DNA of 64,000 bases, taken from Pectobacterium sp. A5351 (GTDB lineage Bacteria; Pseudomonadota; Gammaproteobacteria; Enterobacterales; Enterobacteriaceae). The stretch's first letter is position 1, and every line of letters begins with the position of its first letter. Below are positions 17,763 through 29,906 of this stretch, piece after piece. Made by a program: the position numbers and the translations under genes. Below the pieces are notes generated by a model. It had not been told where the DNA came from and did not search any database. It saw only the letters and a list, made by a program, of their open reading frames with translations. The DNA lies in the NCBI RefSeq assembly GCF_028335745.1, contig NZ_CP116477.1, forward strand, positions 1,550,001-1,614,000, read 5' to 3'.

Positions 17763-19307
17763 ATGAGCGTAATGACGATAAAACGGCGCTGGTTCGTCGC
17801 CGCAGGGGTAACCGCTGTCATGGTGGCTTCACCCGTCTGGGCAGCCAAAGATGCGGTGATCGCCGTGGGTTCCACTTTTACCAGCCTGGATCCGTACGAT
17901 GCCAACGATTCGCTATCGCAAACAGTCGCGAAGTCCTTCTATCAGGGGCTATTTGGCTTTGATAAAGACATGAAGCTGGTGAACGTGCTGGCGGACAGTT
18001 ATGACGTAAGCTCAGATGGCCTGACGTATACCGTTAAGCTGCATCCTGGCGTCAAATTTCACGATGGATCGGCGTTTAACGCCGTCGCAGTGAAAGTGAA
18101 TCTGGATCGCGTCAGTAATCCAGACAACCGCCTGAAGCGATATAACCTGTTCAAGATGATCGAAAAAACCGATGTGGTTGACGATTTGACGGTGAAAATC
18201 ACACTGAAGACGCCATTCTCGGCATTCGTTAACAATCTGGCGCATCCGGCGGCGGTGATGATCTCTCCGGCGGCATTAACGCAGTACGGCAAGGAAATTG
18301 GCTTCCATCCGGTAGGCACTGGGCCGTATCGTTTTGTGACCTGGAATCAGACCGATTTTGTTAAAGTCGAGAAATTCAGCGGCTACTGGAAGGCGGGATT
18401 ACCGAAGCTGGACAGCATTACCTGGCGCCCGGTAGTGGATAACAACACGCGTGCGGCACTGCTGCAAACCGGCGAAGCACAGTTTGCTTATCCCATACCG
18501 TTCGAGCAAGCCAAGGTGCTGGAAAAAAATGACAAGCTGGCGCTGGTGGCGTCGCCGTCAATTCTGCACCGTTACATCAGTATGAACGTGACGCAGAAAC
18601 CGTTTGATAACCCGAAAGTCCGGCAGGCGCTGAACTACGCGATCAACAAAGAGGCGCTGATTAAAGTCGCGTTCTCTGGCTATGCGACGCCCGCCGAAGG
18701 GCCACTGCCGGGCAGCATTGATTATTCAGTAAAATATCAGCCGTGGCCTTACGATCCGGCGAAGGCGCGTGAGCTGCTGAAAGAAGCTGGCTATCCTGAC
18801 GGCTTCACCACCACGCTCTGGTCGTCGCATAACCACAGTACGGCGCAGAAAGTCTTGCAGTTCACACAGCAACAGCTGGCGCAGGTCGGCGTGAAAGTGC
18901 AGGTGACCGCCATGGATGCAGGGCAGCGCGCCGCGGAAGTGGAAGGTAAAGGCGTGAAAGAAACGGGCGTTCGCCTGTTCTACACCGGCTGGTCAGCGTC
19001 GACGGGGGAGGCGGATTGGGCACTGTCGCCGCTGTTTGCGACGGCTTCCTGGCCACCCGCGCAGTTCAACACGGCATTTTACAGCAACCCGCAGGTTGAT
19101 GTGGATCTGGCGAATGCCCTGAAAACCACGGATCGGACGGAGAAGCAGAAACTGTATCAGGATGCACAGGACAAAATCTGGGCGGATGCGCCGTGGATTT
19201 TCCTGGCGACAGAGCGTTTAGTTTCGGCCAACAGCAAAAAACTGACCGGGTTTTACGTGATGCCGGATACCTTGTTCAGTTTTGAAGAAGCCGATCTCAA
19301 GGAATAA
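17763..19307 (+). CDS. gsiB: GsiB, glutathione-binding periplasmic protein
   Basis: A 514-residue solute-binding protein of the oligopeptide family (SBP_bac_5). The signal peptide covers residues 1-28 ([20 protein letters not shown], cut near WAA-K). It presents glutathione to GsiCD. A GGAG lies shortly before the ATG, 25 bases after gsiA, so both share one transcript. Confidence 0.95.
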   Translation: MSVMTIKRRWFVAAGVTAVMVASPVWAAKDAVIAVGSTFTSLDPYDANDSLSQTVAKSFYQGLFGFDKDMKLVNVLADSYDVSSDGLTYTVKLHPGVKFHDGSAFNAVAVKVNLDRVSNPDNRLKRYNLFKMIEKTDVVDDLTVKITLKTPFSAFVNNLAHPAAVMISPAALTQYGKEIGFHPVGTGPYRFVTWNQTDFVKVEKFSGYWKAGLPKLDSITWRPVVDNNTRAALLQTGEAQFAYPIPFEQAKVLEKNDKLALVASPSILHRYISMNVTQKPFDNPKVRQALNYAINKEALIKVAFSGYATPAEGPLPGSIDYSVKYQPWPYDPAKARELLKEAGYPDGFTTTLWSSHNHSTAQKVLQFTQQQLAQVGVKVQVTAMDAGQRAAEVEGKGVKETGVRLFYTGWSASTGEADWALSPLFATASWPPAQFNTAFYSNPQVDVDLANALKTTDRTEKQKLYQDAQDKIWADAPWIFLATERLVSANSKKLTGFYVMPDTLFSFEEADLKE

Positions 19308-19415
19308 TTCGCCGCAACAGAATGACCAAGGAGTCGGGTGGCCGTAAGGCTGCCCGCAGTGGTCAATACACGTCCACTTATAGGGAGTCTGACGCATGTC
19401 TGTGGAAAACCGTTC

Positions 19416-20336
19416 ATGCTGAATTATTTTATTAAACGACTACTGGGACTAATTCCCACGCTCCTGATTGTCATGGTGGTGGTGTTCCTGTTCGTTCATC
19501 TGTTACCCGGCGATCCGGCGCGTTTAGCCGCTGGGCGCGAGGCGGATGCCGCCGTCATTGAGATGGTTCGGCAGGATCTGGGATTGGATAAATCGCTGCC
19601 GCACCAGTTTTGGCACTTTTTCACCAATATCCTGCAAGGGGATTTGGGGACGTCGATGGTGTCGAAGCGCCCGGTCACGGAAGAGATCGCCATGCGCTTT
19701 ATGCCGACCTTTTGGCTGACGGTGTGCAGCATGGTGTGGGCGGTGATTTTTGGCATGGCGATCGGCATCGTATCGGCCGTGTGGCGCAACGGCTGGCCGG
19801 ACAGAATCGGGATGACGCTGGCGGTCTCTGGCCTTTCTTTTCCCGCTTTTGCGCTCGGCATGCTGTTAATGCAGATTTTTTCTGTCGAACTGGGGTGGTT
19901 GCCGACGGTGGGCGCGGATACCTGGCTGCACTACATTTTGCCTTCGCTGACGCTGGGCGCGGCGGTGGCGGCAGTGATGGCACGTTTTACCCGCGCGTCG
20001 TTTGTCGATGTGTTGCAGGAAGACTATATGCGCACGGCGCGGGCAAAAGGCGTGCGTGAGTCGCTGGTTGTGGTGAAGCACGGGCTGCGCAATGCGCTGA
20101 TTCCCGTGGTGACGATGATGGGGCTGCAATTTGGTTTCTTGCTCGGCGGCTCAATCGTTGTGGAGAAGGTTTTCAACTGGCCGGGGCTGGGGCGGCTGCT
20201 GGTGGATGCGGTGGAGATGCGTGACTATCCGGTGATTCAGGCCGAGGTGCTGCTGTTTTCGCTGGAGTTTATTCTGATCAATCTGCTGGTGGATATGCTG
20301 TATGCCGCGATTAATCCAGCCATTCGTTATAAATAA
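19416..20336 (+). CDS. gsiC: GsiC, glutathione importer permease
   Basis: A 306-residue inner-membrane permease with about six helices and the EAA-loop region ([20 protein letters not shown]). I start at 19416 ([17 protein letters not shown]), which gives the E. coli start and length; the frame is open 26 codons further upstream without similarity. It pairs with GsiD to form the channel. Confidence 0.95.
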   Translation: MLNYFIKRLLGLIPTLLIVMVVVFLFVHLLPGDPARLAAGREADAAVIEMVRQDLGLDKSLPHQFWHFFTNILQGDLGTSMVSKRPVTEEIAMRFMPTFWLTVCSMVWAVIFGMAIGIVSAVWRNGWPDRIGMTLAVSGLSFPAFALGMLLMQIFSVELGWLPTVGADTWLHYILPSLTLGAAVAAVMARFTRASFVDVLQEDYMRTARAKGVRESLVVVKHGLRNALIPVVTMMGLQFGFLLGGSIVVEKVFNWPGLGRLLVDAVEMRDYPVIQAEVLLFSLEFILINLLVDMLYAAINPAIRYK

Positions 20337-20345
20337 GGAAAGGGA

Positions 20346-21251
20346 ATGAGACACTGGCGACGTAAAGCTATGCTGGCGACGCTCCCTGTTATTAGGGATA
20401 AACCTGTTCGTACGCCGTGGCGTGAATTCTGGCGGCGGTTTCTTCGGCAGCACGTTGCGGTCACCGCGGGTGTGTTTGTGCTGTTGCTGGTTGCGATCGC
20501 GTTTCTGGCACCGTATCTGACGCCTTATGATGCCGAGAACTATTTCGATTATGAGCGCCTGAATGAAGGCCCGTCGTCGGCACACTGGCTGGGGGTGGAT
20601 TCATTAGGGCGTGATATTTTCAGCCGGATCCTGATGGGAACGCGCATTTCGCTGGCCGCGGGTATCCTTTCGGTGCTGGTGGGGATGATTATCGGCACGA
20701 TGCTGGGCCTGCTGGCAGGCTACTACGAAGGGTGGACAGACCGTATTATCATGCGCATTTGCGATGTGCTGTTTGCTTTTCCCGGTATTCTGCTGGCGAT
20801 TGCCGTTGTGGCGATTATGGGCAGTGGGATGGCGAATGTGGTTGTCGCCGTCGCGATTTTCAGCATTCCGGCGTTCGCCCGTTTGGTGCGAGGCAACACG
20901 CTGGTGCTGAAACAGCTAACCTACATCGAATCTGCCCGTAGCATTGGTGCCAGCGACGGGACGATCCTCTTTCGGCATATTCTGCCCGGCTCGGTGTCTT
21001 CCATCGTGGTGTTTTTCTCGATGCGCATTGGGATGTCGATCATCACGGCAGCCAGCTTGTCATTTTTAGGGCTTGGCGCACAGCCGCCGATGCCGGAGTG
21101 GGGAGCGATGCTGAATGAAGCGCGATCGGATATGGTGATCGCACCGCACGTTGCGATATTCCCGAGTTTGGCGATCTTTCTGACGGTACTGGCGTTTAAT
21201 TTATTGGGCGACGGCCTGCGCGATGCGCTCGACCCGAAGCTGAAAAGCTGA
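20346..21251 (+). CDS. gsiD: GsiD, glutathione importer permease
   Basis: A 301-residue inner-membrane permease with an N-terminal cytoplasmic segment ([14 protein letters not shown]), about six helices and an EAA-type loop ([21 protein letters not shown]). Nine bases separate it from gsiC, and a GGAAAGGGA precedes the ATG. Last gene of the operon. Confidence 0.95.
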   Translation: MRHWRRKAMLATLPVIRDKPVRTPWREFWRRFLRQHVAVTAGVFVLLLVAIAFLAPYLTPYDAENYFDYERLNEGPSSAHWLGVDSLGRDIFSRILMGTRISLAAGILSVLVGMIIGTMLGLLAGYYEGWTDRIIMRICDVLFAFPGILLAIAVVAIMGSGMANVVVAVAIFSIPAFARLVRGNTLVLKQLTYIESARSIGASDGTILFRHILPGSVSSIVVFFSMRIGMSIITAASLSFLGLGAQPPMPEWGAMLNEARSDMVIAPHVAIFPSLAIFLTVLAFNLLGDGLRDALDPKLKS

Positions 21252-21253
21252 AT

Positions 21254-21286
21254 AAAAAAAGCGCGACAACCAGTGCCGCGCTTTTT
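21254..21286. terminator. Terminator between gsiD and maeA
   Basis: AAAAAGCGCG ... CGCGCTTTTT is a perfect 10-pair stem usable from both strands, between two convergent genes. Confidence 0.9.
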
Positions 21287-21305
21287 AGCAGTAAGCCGTT
21301 AATGC

Positions 21306-23003
21306 TTAGAATGAGGTGCGTTTGTAGCTACGGTACTGCGGCTGCCAGAAGTTGTGCTCAATCGCCTTTTGCAGCGCATCCGACGAGGTCACCACGGCGG
21401 CACCTTGCAACTGTGCTGCTTTACCCACTTCCAATGCAATACGCTTAGACACCTGCTGGATATCAGCCAGATCCGGCAGTAGAGCGCCTTCACCGTTATT
21501 TGCCAGCGGCGAGCAGTCAGCCAGCGCGCGGCTGGCGGCCATCAGCATACCGTCAGTGATACGCTTGGCACCTGACGCCAGTACCCCTAACCCGATACCT
21601 GGGAAAATATAGGAGTTGTTGCACTGCGCGATAGGGAAGACCTTATCCTGATAGTTAACCGGAGAGAACGGGCTACCGGTTGCGACCAGCGCAGCACCTT
21701 CCGTCCAGCGAATGATGTCTTCCGGACGAGCTTCCACGCGGGAGGTCGGGTTAGACAGCGGCATCACGATAGGACGCGCACAGTGTTTGTGCATTTCACG
21801 GATGATTTCTTCCGTGAACAGACCCGGTTGGCCGGATACGCCGATCAGGATGGTTGGCTTGGCATTGCGTACCACTTCCAGCAGTGAAATGGCGTCGCTG
21901 TTGCAATCCCAGCCCGCCAGCAGGTCGCTTTTCTGCACCAGCTTGCTTTGGAAATCGAGCAGGTTCGGCAGTTTGTCGGTCAGCAGACCAAAGCGGTCAA
22001 CCATGAAGACACGTGCGCGCGCTTCTTCATCGCTCAGCCCTTCAGATTTCATCTGTGCGATGATTTGTTCAGCGATACCGCAACCCGCAGAGCCCGCGCC
22101 CAGGAAGGCCACGGTCTGATCGCGCAACTGTGTGCCTGCTGCACGGCTGGCGGCAATCAGGCTACCCAGCGCAACCGCCGCGGTACCCTGAATGTCATCG
22201 TTAAAGCTACAGATTTCATCACGATAGCGGTTCAGCAACGGTGTCGCGTTTTTCTGCGCGAAGTCTTCAAACTGCAACAGCACGTTTGGCCAGCGACGCT
22301 TAACAGCCTGGATGAATTCATCAACGAACGCATAGTATTCGTCATCGGTGATACGTGGGTGACGCCAGCCCATGTACAGCGGATCGTTCAGGCGCTGCGG
22401 GTTGTTGGTACCGACATCCAGAACCACTGGCAGGGTGTAGGCCGGGCTGATACCGCCACACGCGGTGTACAGGGAAAGTTTACCGATTGGAATCCCCATA
22501 CCACCAATGCCCTGGTCGCCCAGACCCAGAATACGTTCACCGTCGGTCACCACGATGACTTTCACGTTCTGTTTGGTGGCGTTTTGCAGCATATCGTCAA
22601 TATGTGCGCGGTTAGGGTAGGAGATAAACAGGCCACGGGCGCGGCGATAGATATCGGAGAAGTGCTCACAGGCTTCGCCAACGGTCGGGGTGTAGATGAT
22701 GGGCATCATCTCACTGAGGTGACCGTCCAACAGGCGGTAGAACAGGGTTTCGTTGGTATCCTGAATGTTGCGTAGGTAAACGTGCTTTTCAATATCGTGC
22801 TTGAATTCCTGATACTGACGCCAGGCGCGTTCTGCCTGTTCTTCGATGGTTTCGACGGCTTCAGGCAGCAGACCATGCAGGTTAAAGTTAGCGCGTTCTT
22901 CTTCGGTAAATGCGCTGCCTTTATTCAGCAGGGGGAATTCAAGCAAGATTGGACCAGCGTAGGGAATATGGAGAGGACGTTTGCTTTCGTATTCTAATTC
23001 CAT
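21306..23003 (-). CDS. maeA: MaeA, NAD-dependent malic enzyme
   Basis: A 565-residue cytosolic enzyme, same length as in E. coli. It converts malate to pyruvate and CO2 with NAD. Visible are the substrate region [37 protein letters not shown], the metal site [10 protein letters not shown] / FNDDIQGTA and the dinucleotide fold [15 protein letters not shown]. Monocistronic, with an AT-rich upstream region of about 200 bases shared with cdd's 3' side. Confidence 0.97.
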   Translation of the reverse strand: MELEYESKRPLHIPYAGPILLEFPLLNKGSAFTEEERANFNLHGLLPEAVETIEEQAERAWRQYQEFKHDIEKHVYLRNIQDTNETLFYRLLDGHLSEMMPIIYTPTVGEACEHFSDIYRRARGLFISYPNRAHIDDMLQNATKQNVKVIVVTDGERILGLGDQGIGGMGIPIGKLSLYTACGGISPAYTLPVVLDVGTNNPQRLNDPLYMGWRHPRITDDEYYAFVDEFIQAVKRRWPNVLLQFEDFAQKNATPLLNRYRDEICSFNDDIQGTAAVALGSLIAASRAAGTQLRDQTVAFLGAGSAGCGIAEQIIAQMKSEGLSDEEARARVFMVDRFGLLTDKLPNLLDFQSKLVQKSDLLAGWDCNSDAISLLEVVRNAKPTILIGVSGQPGLFTEEIIREMHKHCARPIVMPLSNPTSRVEARPEDIIRWTEGAALVATGSPFSPVNYQDKVFPIAQCNNSYIFPGIGLGVLASGAKRITDGMLMAASRALADCSPLANNGEGALLPDLADIQQVSKRIALEVGKAAQLQGAAVVTSSDALQKAIEHNFWQPQYRSYKRTSF

Positions 23004-23213
23004 GGCTTTTTACTCTTCGGATAGCAAAAAAGAAACTCAGGTGTTGTCGATAAGAAACTGCTGCGAATCTTAAATTACCCAGAGAATATGTACAGAAATT
23101 GTTAATTAAAATAGTTACAGATGGCTTGCATCTTAGTCGAAATGCAGGCTTTATCGATTCACCTCTCTTTTTTCACCCTTCCCATTGCTGAAAGTCTGCG
23201 CTTATCGCTGTTA

Positions 23214-24104
23214 CTATTCCTCAATAAAGTGGTGTTCAACATCGGTGCAGCCCAATTCGGCCAGCATAATTTGAGAAATTGCCCAGTGGCTGACAACCGC
23301 ATTGCGACGTTCAACGACAACGGCATGTTTCACCGTGCACAGATCTTCGCCGGCAAGGTTCATCAGATTTAACACGGCTTGCAAAGGTGGCAGGCTAGGA
23401 TTGAACGCCGCATTTTCCGCATAGCGTCCGGTATAGGTGTTGCCGCCTGATGTCTCCAACGCAATACCGCTAATGGCTTTGCTGTAGGGTGCATGGCTAC
23501 GGTTGGCGGCATCCAGCGCCTGACGCGCAAGTGCATTCACATTCTGCAAGGTTGCACCGTGGTTGACGTCATCCATCAGTAAAGTATCGATGTGTAGATC
23601 GACGGGGCCAAAGGAATCTGGCAGATAGTGGCTGAGCACGGCGGGCTGGCGACCCGGTAGTTGAATCCGCAGCGATGCCGCATTGCGCAATTCGTTCATA
23701 AACTGGCGGCAGTGTCCGCATGGCGTGTAGTTCACGGTGACGGCTTGTAATCCGCGCTCATTGCGCAGCCAGGCATGGCTGACGGCGCTTTGTTCGGCAT
23801 GCACCGTTTGCTGAAGCTGAACGGCGCTGAACTCCATGTTGGCACCAAAGTAGAAATTGCCGCTAAGCCCTTGCGCAATCGCGCCAACCTGAAAATTCGA
23901 GATAGGCGCTTGTGCGCAGGCGGCTGCCAGCGGCAATAGCGCAAAGGCTAATGTATCGGTGTCTAACTGGCTGGCTTCACCGACGGCATTCACCTCGTCC
24001 GCGGTTAGCATGGCGGCGAAATCCGGTTTATCGAGCAATGGGCGGATCGCGGCTTGCAGACTGGCAGGTAATTGCTGGAAGGCGTTTTCAAATCGTGGAT
24101 GCAT
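23214..24104 (-). CDS. cdd: Cdd, cytidine deaminase
   Basis: A 296-residue zinc enzyme, two-domain enterobacterial type, converting cytidine and deoxycytidine to uridines. The catalytic domain carries [12 protein letters not shown] (zinc His and catalytic Glu) and PCGHCRQ (two zinc Cys); the C-terminal half is the degenerate second domain. It follows yohJ-yohK on the same strand as in E. coli, with a 172-base gap that includes its own CRP-like site. Confidence 0.96.
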   Translation of the reverse strand: MHPRFENAFQQLPASLQAAIRPLLDKPDFAAMLTADEVNAVGEASQLDTDTLAFALLPLAAACAQAPISNFQVGAIAQGLSGNFYFGANMEFSAVQLQQTVHAEQSAVSHAWLRNERGLQAVTVNYTPCGHCRQFMNELRNAASLRIQLPGRQPAVLSHYLPDSFGPVDLHIDTLLMDDVNHGATLQNVNALARQALDAANRSHAPYSKAISGIALETSGGNTYTGRYAENAAFNPSLPPLQAVLNLMNLAGEDLCTVKHAVVVERRNAVVSHWAISQIMLAELGCTDVEHHFIEE

Positions 24105-24164
24105 AGTGGCTTACTCTTTTTACCCGTCAATAACATCATGTTAGGTAGCAGAGTAGCAATAATT

Positions 24165-24180
24165 TGTGATCAAAATCTCT
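24165..24180 (-). promoter_or_regulatory. Probable CRP site before cdd
   Basis: TGTGATCAAAATCTCT has a perfect left half-site TGTGA and partial right half (TCnCn), with consensus-like TTT flanks. E. coli cdd is controlled by CRP with CytR. It lies about 60 bases before the cdd ATG. Inferred from consensus only. Confidence 0.45.
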
Positions 24181-24276
24181 TTGTTGAATGAAATGGATGC
24201 AAATTAACTTCTAAATGCGAGATGTATCTCAATTTTATAGTGGGCGGTGTGAAATACACACCGTCCCTATTTGGCC

Positions 24277-24972
24277 TTAACTAACGACGAGCAGGAGTAC
24301 AGGGAAGACGAACGGCGCTATCAACGACGTGATGATCCCGCAGATGACCAGCGCCAGTGAACTGAATGCCCCTTCCTGATAATCAACCTCCGCGCAGCGC
24401 GCCGTGCCGAGGGCATGCGAAGCGGTGCCCATCGACAACCCGCGAGCAGCTTTGGTTTTGATGCCCACGCGGTTGAACAGGCTGTGGCCTAATACGGCGC
24501 CGAGAATGCCGACAAAAATCACGCAGACGGCGCTGATAGCGGGGATACCGCCAATAGAACTAGCGACGGCCATCGCAATGGGGGTGGTGACTGATTTAGG
24601 CAGCACTGAGGCGGCGATTTCCGGCGAGGCCCCCATCCACAGCGCTACCAGCGTACCGGAAATAATGGCTGCCAGACTGCCGATGAAGCACACGCTGATG
24701 ATCGATTTCCAGCGGGCGCGAATTTGGTGCAACTGTTCATAAAGGGGGAACGCCAGTGCGACCACTGCCGGTTGCAGCAGGTCGTTAAGGACTTTGCTGC
24801 CTTGAAAATAGTGCTCGTAGGGAATCTTCAACACCAACAGCAGCGGGATAATAATCGCCATCGACACCAGTAGCGGATTCAACAAGGAGATCCTGGTCAG
24901 CACGGCCAGTTTACGCGCGGTGAAAAACACAATCAGGGTGAGAGGGAGTGACCACCACAAATAGCTGAACAT
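24277..24972 (-). CDS. yohK: YohK, LrgB/CidB-family inner-membrane protein
   Basis: A 231-residue hydrophobic protein with six to seven membrane helices and the LrgB motifs LPKSVTTPIAMAVASSIGG and GLSMGTASHALGTARC. The family is holin-antiholin-like or a pyruvate/metabolite exporter; in enteric bacteria the role is unsettled. It begins at the last base of yohJ, so the two are translated together. Confidence 0.94.
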   Translation of the reverse strand: MFSYLWWSLPLTLIVFFTARKLAVLTRISLLNPLLVSMAIIIPLLLVLKIPYEHYFQGSKVLNDLLQPAVVALAFPLYEQLHQIRARWKSIISVCFIGSLAAIISGTLVALWMGASPEIAASVLPKSVTTPIAMAVASSIGGIPAISAVCVIFVGILGAVLGHSLFNRVGIKTKAARGLSMGTASHALGTARCAEVDYQEGAFSSLALVICGIITSLIAPFVFPVLLLVVS

Positions 24973-25379
24973 TATTCTTTATCCTTCGGCGGTGTGCGGT
25001 CACTGGCCATGGTGCTTTCACGCTGCATTACCTGAGTACTGAAACCTACAACCAGCATCACAATAAAGGTACTGACCAAACAAGAAATCACGATGGGGCC
25101 AAACTGTTGACTGAGCAGATCGTAATAATTCATCACACCGACGCCAATGGGGACGAACAGCATCGCCATATGGCGAATAAGAAGGTGGCAGCCTGATTTC
25201 ACCCACTGTGCGGGCAGGATTTGTGAGGCAAGAAGCGTGAACAAAACCAGCATGCCGATGATACTGCCAGGGATAGTGAACGGAAGTAACGCGGATACCG
25301 CATTGCCTGCCAGCAGGCAGAGATAAATCAATGCGAAAGCGCGTAAATACTGCCAGCAAACAATGAACGTATTACGCAT
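24972..25379 (-). CDS. yohJ: YohJ, LrgA/CidA-family inner-membrane protein
   Basis: A 135-residue protein with four membrane helices and the LrgA signature [17 protein letters not shown] and [17 protein letters not shown] start at 25379 ([15 protein letters not shown]), because AGGAATTTCCC precedes it and the length then matches E. coli; the frame is open 11 codons further upstream. Works with YohK. Confidence 0.93.
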   Translation of the reverse strand: MRNTFIVCWQYLRAFALIYLCLLAGNAVSALLPFTIPGSIIGMLVLFTLLASQILPAQWVKSGCHLLIRHMAMLFVPIGVGVMNYYDLLSQQFGPIVISCLVSTFIVMLVVGFSTQVMQRESTMASDRTPPKDKE

Positions 25380-25529
25380 GGGAAATTCCTGATTAGCTGA
25401 GAGTATTATCATAACGCTAATGGAATTAATGTGCCACAGCTCACACTGTTAACGTCATATGGCTATGCTGGCAGATCGGCACAGCGATAAGGGATGCAAT
25501 GCAGATTGCGTTGCATCTTAAATTATTAC

Positions 25530-26834
25530 TTAGCTAAAGAGCTGTTCGTCACGGATAGCGGAACAGACGGCGTCGGTCAGTCTACGCAGCTCATCAGGCT
25601 GAATGATAAACGGCGGCATCAGATAAATGAGTCGACCAAAAGGACGAATCCAGACGCCGCGCTCGACGAAGAAACGCTGTAGTCGTGCCATATTAACCGG
25701 ACGCTGTGTTTCCACTACGCCGATAGCGCCCAGCACGCGAACGTTCGCCACCAGCGGAGAATCCGCGCAGGGTTGCAGTGCTTCTCGCAACTGCCGCTCA
25801 ATCTGCTGTACCTGCTGCTGCCAGCGGTTCTCCGCCAACAGCGACAGGCTGGCGTTGGCCGCCGCGCACGCAAGCGGATTACCCATAAATGTGGGGCCGT
25901 GCATAAAACAGCCTGCCGAGCCATTGCTGATCGTTTCGGCGATCAACCGGGTGGTCAGCGTGGCGGAGAGCGTCATATAACCGCCGGTAAGCGCTTTTCC
26001 CAGGCACATAATGTCGGGCGAAATTCCTGCATGTTCGCAGGCAAACAGCCTGCCAGTGCGGCCAAACCCGGTGGCGATCTCATCGGCAATCAGCAAAATA
26101 TCCCATTGGTCGCACAGTTCCCGCACCCTGCTCAGATAGGCTGGGTGGTAAAAGCGCATTCCGCCCGCCCCTTGCACGATGGGCTCCAGAATCACGGCGG
26201 CGATTTCATGAGCGTGCTCTGACAGCATCGCCTGTAGCGGCGCGATATCGGTTTCTTGCCACTCGTCGGCAAAAGCGCCTTCGCTGAGAGTATCGCAGGG
26301 CGGTGCATCGACAAACAGGTGGGTAGGCAGATAACCCTGATACAAACTGTGCATCGAATTTTGTGGATCGCACACGGACATCGCACCGAAGGTATCACCG
26401 TGATAACCATGACACAGGGTGAGAAAGCGCTGGCGGGTTTCACCACATGCTTGCCAATATTGCAGCGCCATTTTCATCGCCACTTCGACAGCCACTGAGC
26501 CGGAATCCGCCAGAAAAACGCATTCCAGACCATCGGGCGTGATGTCCACCAGTTGACGACACAGCGCTACCGCCGCCGGATGGGTGATGCCGCCGAACAT
26601 CACGTGCGACATCTGGTTGAGCTGCGTCTGCACCGCCTGATTGATTGCCGGATGGTTGTAACCGTGAATCGCCGCCCACCACGATGACATGCCGTCGATC
26701 AGGCGACGTCCGTCATCCAGATGAAGTTCGACGCCACAGGCCGCGACCACCGGATAGCAGGGAAGCGGTTTGGTCATTGAGGTGTAGGGATGCCAAATGT
26801 GGCGCTGGTCAAAAGCAATGTCTTCCAGGTTCAT
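25530..26834 (-). CDS. bioA: BioA, adenosylmethionine-8-amino-7-oxononanoate aminotransferase
   Basis: A 434-residue PLP enzyme that makes 7,8-diaminopelargonate with SAM as amino donor. It has [16 protein letters not shown] near the start, the PLP aspartate in [14 protein letters not shown] and the Schiff-base Lys in [16 protein letters not shown]. Transcribed away from bioB from a shared control region bound by BirA. Confidence 0.96.
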   Translation of the reverse strand: MNLEDIAFDQRHIWHPYTSMTKPLPCYPVVAACGVELHLDDGRRLIDGMSSWWAAIHGYNHPAINQAVQTQLNQMSHVMFGGITHPAAVALCRQLVDITPDGLECVFLADSGSVAVEVAMKMALQYWQACGETRQRFLTLCHGYHGDTFGAMSVCDPQNSMHSLYQGYLPTHLFVDAPPCDTLSEGAFADEWQETDIAPLQAMLSEHAHEIAAVILEPIVQGAGGMRFYHPAYLSRVRELCDQWDILLIADEIATGFGRTGRLFACEHAGISPDIMCLGKALTGGYMTLSATLTTRLIAETISNGSAGCFMHGPTFMGNPLACAAANASLSLLAENRWQQQVQQIERQLREALQPCADSPLVANVRVLGAIGVVETQRPVNMARLQRFFVERGVWIRPFGRLIYLMPPFIIQPDELRRLTDAVCSAIRDEQLFS

Positions 26835-26843
26835 GATGATCTT

Positions 26844-26877
26844 TCGTAAACTAAAATGGTTTCTATTTGGTTGACAG
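26844..26877. promoter_or_regulatory. bio operator (BirA-biotinyl-AMP binding site)
   Basis: TCGTAAAC and GGTTGACAG form the outer arms of an imperfect palindrome with the same 34-base layout as the E. coli operator (TTGTAAACC ... GGTTTACAA). It lies in the bioA/bioB gap and overlaps the -35 of bioB, so holo-BirA should shut off both directions when biotin is plentiful. Confidence 0.85.
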
Positions 26878-26898
26878 TATATCGGGTTAATTTACACT
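26871..26898 (+). promoter_or_regulatory. bioB promoter
   Basis: TTGACA (26871-26876), a 16-base spacer and TACACT (26893-26898), overlapping the right arm of the bio operator and 31 bases before the bioB ATG. Confidence 0.7.
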
Positions 26899-26929
26899 GG
26901 AGAAACGTTTTTAGTTTGGAGATGCCGCG

Positions 26930-27967
26930 ATGGCTGACCGCATTTACTGGACGCTTGAGCAAGTGCAAGACTTATTTAATAAACCTTTTCTGGAACTGAT
27001 GTTTGAAGCGCAGCAGGTCCACCGCCTGCATTTTGACCCCCGTCAGGTGCAGGTAAGCACGCTACTGTCGATAAAAACCGGCGCCTGCCCTGAAGACTGC
27101 AAGTATTGCCCGCAAAGTTCCCGCTATCGTACCGGGATTGACACCGAACGTCTGATGCAGGTTGAACAGGTGCTGGAGTCGGCCCGTCAGGCGAAAGCGG
27201 CAGGATCGACGCGTTTTTGTATGGGCGCAGCGTGGAAAAATCCGCACGAGCGCGATATGCCGTATCTGGAACAGATGGTAAAAGGCGTCAAAGAGATGGG
27301 GATGGAAACCTGCATGACGCTGGGAACGCTGCATAACGATCAGGCCGAGCGTCTGGCCTCTGCCGGGCTGGATTTCTATAACCATAACCTCGATACCTCG
27401 CCGGAGTTTTACGGCAGTATCATCACGACTCGTACCTACCAGGAACGTCTGGATACGCTGGATAAAGTGCGCGGGGCGGGCATTAAAGTCTGTTCCGGCG
27501 GCATCGTTGGATTGGGGGAAACCGTACGCGATCGCGCCGGTCTGTTGGTGCAGTTGGCTAACTTGCCGACGCCGCCGGAAAGCGTGCCGATCAACATGCT
27601 GGTTAAGGTGAAAGGAACGCCGCTGGCGGAGAATGAGGACGTCGATCCGTTTGATTTCATCCGTACGATTGCCGTGGCGCGTATCATGATGCCGGCTTCC
27701 TATGTGCGTTTGTCCGCCGGACGCGAGCAGATGAGTGAACAAACGCAGGCGATGTGTTTTATGGCCGGTGCGAACGCTATTTTCTACGGTTGCAAGCTGT
27801 TAACGACGCCAAATCCGAAAGAAGACAAAGATCTGGCGCTGTTCCTCAAGTTAGGTTTGAACCCGCAGCAGACGGCGACCGAATACGGAGATAACCAACA
27901 GCAGCAGTGGCTGGCAGAACAGCTGATTAATGCCGATAGCGAGCAGTTTTATAATGCTGCGGTATAA
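26930..27967 (+). CDS. bioB: BioB, biotin synthase
   Basis: A 345-residue radical-SAM enzyme that inserts sulfur into dethiobiotin. The 4Fe-4S motif is CPEDCKYC; the auxiliary 2Fe-2S ligands are visible as Cys in [16 protein letters not shown] and KVCSGGIVG with Arg in [13 protein letters not shown] precedes the ATG. First gene of bioBFCD. Confidence 0.97.
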   Translation: MADRIYWTLEQVQDLFNKPFLELMFEAQQVHRLHFDPRQVQVSTLLSIKTGACPEDCKYCPQSSRYRTGIDTERLMQVEQVLESARQAKAAGSTRFCMGAAWKNPHERDMPYLEQMVKGVKEMGMETCMTLGTLHNDQAERLASAGLDFYNHNLDTSPEFYGSIITTRTYQERLDTLDKVRGAGIKVCSGGIVGLGETVRDRAGLLVQLANLPTPPESVPINMLVKVKGTPLAENEDVDPFDFIRTIAVARIMMPASYVRLSAGREQMSEQTQAMCFMAGANAIFYGCKLLTTPNPKEDKDLALFLKLGLNPQQTATEYGDNQQQQWLAEQLINADSEQFYNAAV

Positions 27968-28006
27968 CGCCCTGCGAGTGCGCCATCAGGTAAGGCGTGT
28001 TGCATC

Positions 28007-29164
28007 ATGAGTTGGCAGCAACGTATTGAAGCCGCGCTGGCACAACGCCAGCGTGATGATGCTTATCGCGTGAGGTTGGCGAATCAAGGCGGCAGCGGGC
28101 GCTGGCTGATGCAGGGCGATCGCTGCTACCTGAATTTTTCCAGCAACGACTATCTGGGGCTGAGCCACCACCCGGAGATTGTGCGCGCCTGGCAGCAGGG
28201 GGCAGAGCAATACGGGATTGGCAGCGGCGGTTCCGGGCATGTGACCGGGTATACCGATGCCCATGCGACGCTGGAAAGTCAGCTTGCCGACTGGCTGGGC
28301 TATCCGCGGGCGCTGCTGTTTATTTCCGGCTATGCCGCGAATCAGGCTGTCGTCGCTGCACTGGCTCAGGCGGAAGACCGTATTTTGGCCGATAAACTCA
28401 GCCATGCGTCGCTGCTGGAAGCCGCGGCACAGTCACCTGCTACCTTGCGACGCTTTAAACACAATCAGGCCGATAGTCTGCAAACGCTGCTGGAAAAGCC
28501 TGCCGACGGCCAGACGCTGGTGGTGACCGAAGGTGTTTTCAGCATGGATGGCGATACTGCGCCGTTATCGGCGCTACAGGCTCAGTGCAGAACGCACGGT
28601 GCCTGGCTGATGGTGGACGATGCACACGGGATTGGCGTGCTGGGTGAGGAAGGTCGTGGGAGCTGCTGGCAGCAAGGCATTAAACCTGAGCTGCTGATTG
28701 TCACGTTTGGCAAAGCGTTTGGCGTGAGCGGCGCGGCGGTGTTGTGCGCTGAACCGCTGGCCGAATACTTCCTGCAATTTGCCCGTCATTTGATTTACAG
28801 CACCTCAATGCCCGCGGCGCAGGCCTGTGCGCTGAGCGCGGCACTCCAGTGTGTCCGGCAGGGCGATGCGCGGCGTGATGCACTACGGCGTAACGTTGCG
28901 CAGTTCCGCGCGGGCTTTTCCAACTCGTCCTATCAACTGATGGATTCACAGAGCGCGATTCAGCCGCTGATTGTCGGCGAGAACGCACGAGCGCTGGTGT
29001 TAACGAACCACCTGCGTGAACAGGGCGTGTGGGTTAGCGCCATGCGACCACCGACGGTGCCGCCCGGCAGCCCACGCCTGCGGATTACGCTGACGGCGGA
29101 ACATCAGCCAGAAGACATCAGTCGCTTGCTTACGGTATTACATCATGCTGACAGAAAACTATAA
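28007..29164 (+). CDS. bioF: BioF, 8-amino-7-oxononanoate synthase
   Basis: A 385-residue PLP enzyme that condenses pimeloyl-ACP with alanine. It has [40 protein letters not shown] and the PLP lysine in [13 protein letters not shown]. The end overlaps bioC by 20 bases. Confidence 0.96.
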   Translation: MSWQQRIEAALAQRQRDDAYRVRLANQGGSGRWLMQGDRCYLNFSSNDYLGLSHHPEIVRAWQQGAEQYGIGSGGSGHVTGYTDAHATLESQLADWLGYPRALLFISGYAANQAVVAALAQAEDRILADKLSHASLLEAAAQSPATLRRFKHNQADSLQTLLEKPADGQTLVVTEGVFSMDGDTAPLSALQAQCRTHGAWLMVDDAHGIGVLGEEGRGSCWQQGIKPELLIVTFGKAFGVSGAAVLCAEPLAEYFLQFARHLIYSTSMPAAQACALSAALQCVRQGDARRDALRRNVAQFRAGFSNSSYQLMDSQSAIQPLIVGENARALVLTNHLREQGVWVSAMRPPTVPPGSPRLRITLTAEHQPEDISRLLTVLHHADRKL

Positions 29165-29906
29165 CAAGCAGGCGATTGCGCAGGCGTTTGGACGTGCGGC
29201 AGGGTGCTATGACCGCTTTGCCGAACTGCAACGCACCAGCGGGGAACGCCTGCTGGCACTGATGCCGTCGCACAGTGGTTTACAGGTATTGGATGCGGGC
29301 TGTGGAACTGGGCACTTTAGCCGCCGTTGGCGTCAGGCCGGTAAATCGGTGACCGCGCTGGATTTGTCGGTGGACATGCTGGCGCATGCTCGTGAGCAGC
29401 AGGTCGCCGATCGTTATCAGGAAGGGGATATCGAAAACCTTCCGCTGGCAGATTGCTGTGTAGACATCAGCTATAGCAATCTGGCTATACAGTGGTGCGA
29501 CTCGTTACCGCGTGTGCTGGCAGAGCTGTATCGGGTCACGCGGCCGGGGGGCGTGATTGCCTTTTCGACGCTGGCAGACGGCTCCTTAAGCGAACTGTCG
29601 CGGGCGTGGCAGGCGCTGGATGGCACGCAGCGGACAAATCGCTTTCTGCCGCTCTCTGCTATCGACGCGGCCTGCCAGCCTTATCGGCATCACCTGGTAC
29701 AAGAACGTGAGGTCTGTTTTTTCCCTGATGTATTGGCGTTAATGAAATCGCTGAAGGGGATTGGGGCGACCTGGCTGCACGAAGGGCGCACGCCGGGGCT
29801 ATTGAGCCGGGCGCGTTTGGCGGCGCTGTCTGCCCACTATTCGCAAGAGCAGGGCGGCTACCCGCTCAGCTATCAACTGGTTTATGGAGTGATTTATCGT
29901 GATTGA
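29145..29906 (+). CDS. bioC: BioC, malonyl-ACP O-methyltransferase
   Basis: A 253-residue SAM methyltransferase that disguises malonyl-ACP so it can be elongated to pimeloyl-ACP. The SAM loop is [13 protein letters not shown], followed by ALDLSVDML and the post-motif NLAIQWCD. It overlaps both bioF and bioD, so the operon is translationally coupled. Confidence 0.95.
   Translation: MLTENYNKQAIAQAFGRAAGCYDRFAELQRTSGERLLALMPSHSGLQVLDAGCGTGHFSRRWRQAGKSVTALDLSVDMLAHAREQQVADRYQEGDIENLPLADCCVDISYSNLAIQWCDSLPRVLAELYRVTRPGGVIAFSTLADGSLSELSRAWQALDGTQRTNRFLPLSAIDAACQPYRHHLVQEREVCFFPDVLALMKSLKGIGATWLHEGRTPGLLSRARLAALSAHYSQEQGGYPLSYQLVYGVIYRD

Noticed and set aside
21948..22775. Long open frame of 275 codons on the plus strand
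   Set aside because: It lies wholly antisense to maeA, has no ribosome site and its composition mirrors the maeA codon pattern.
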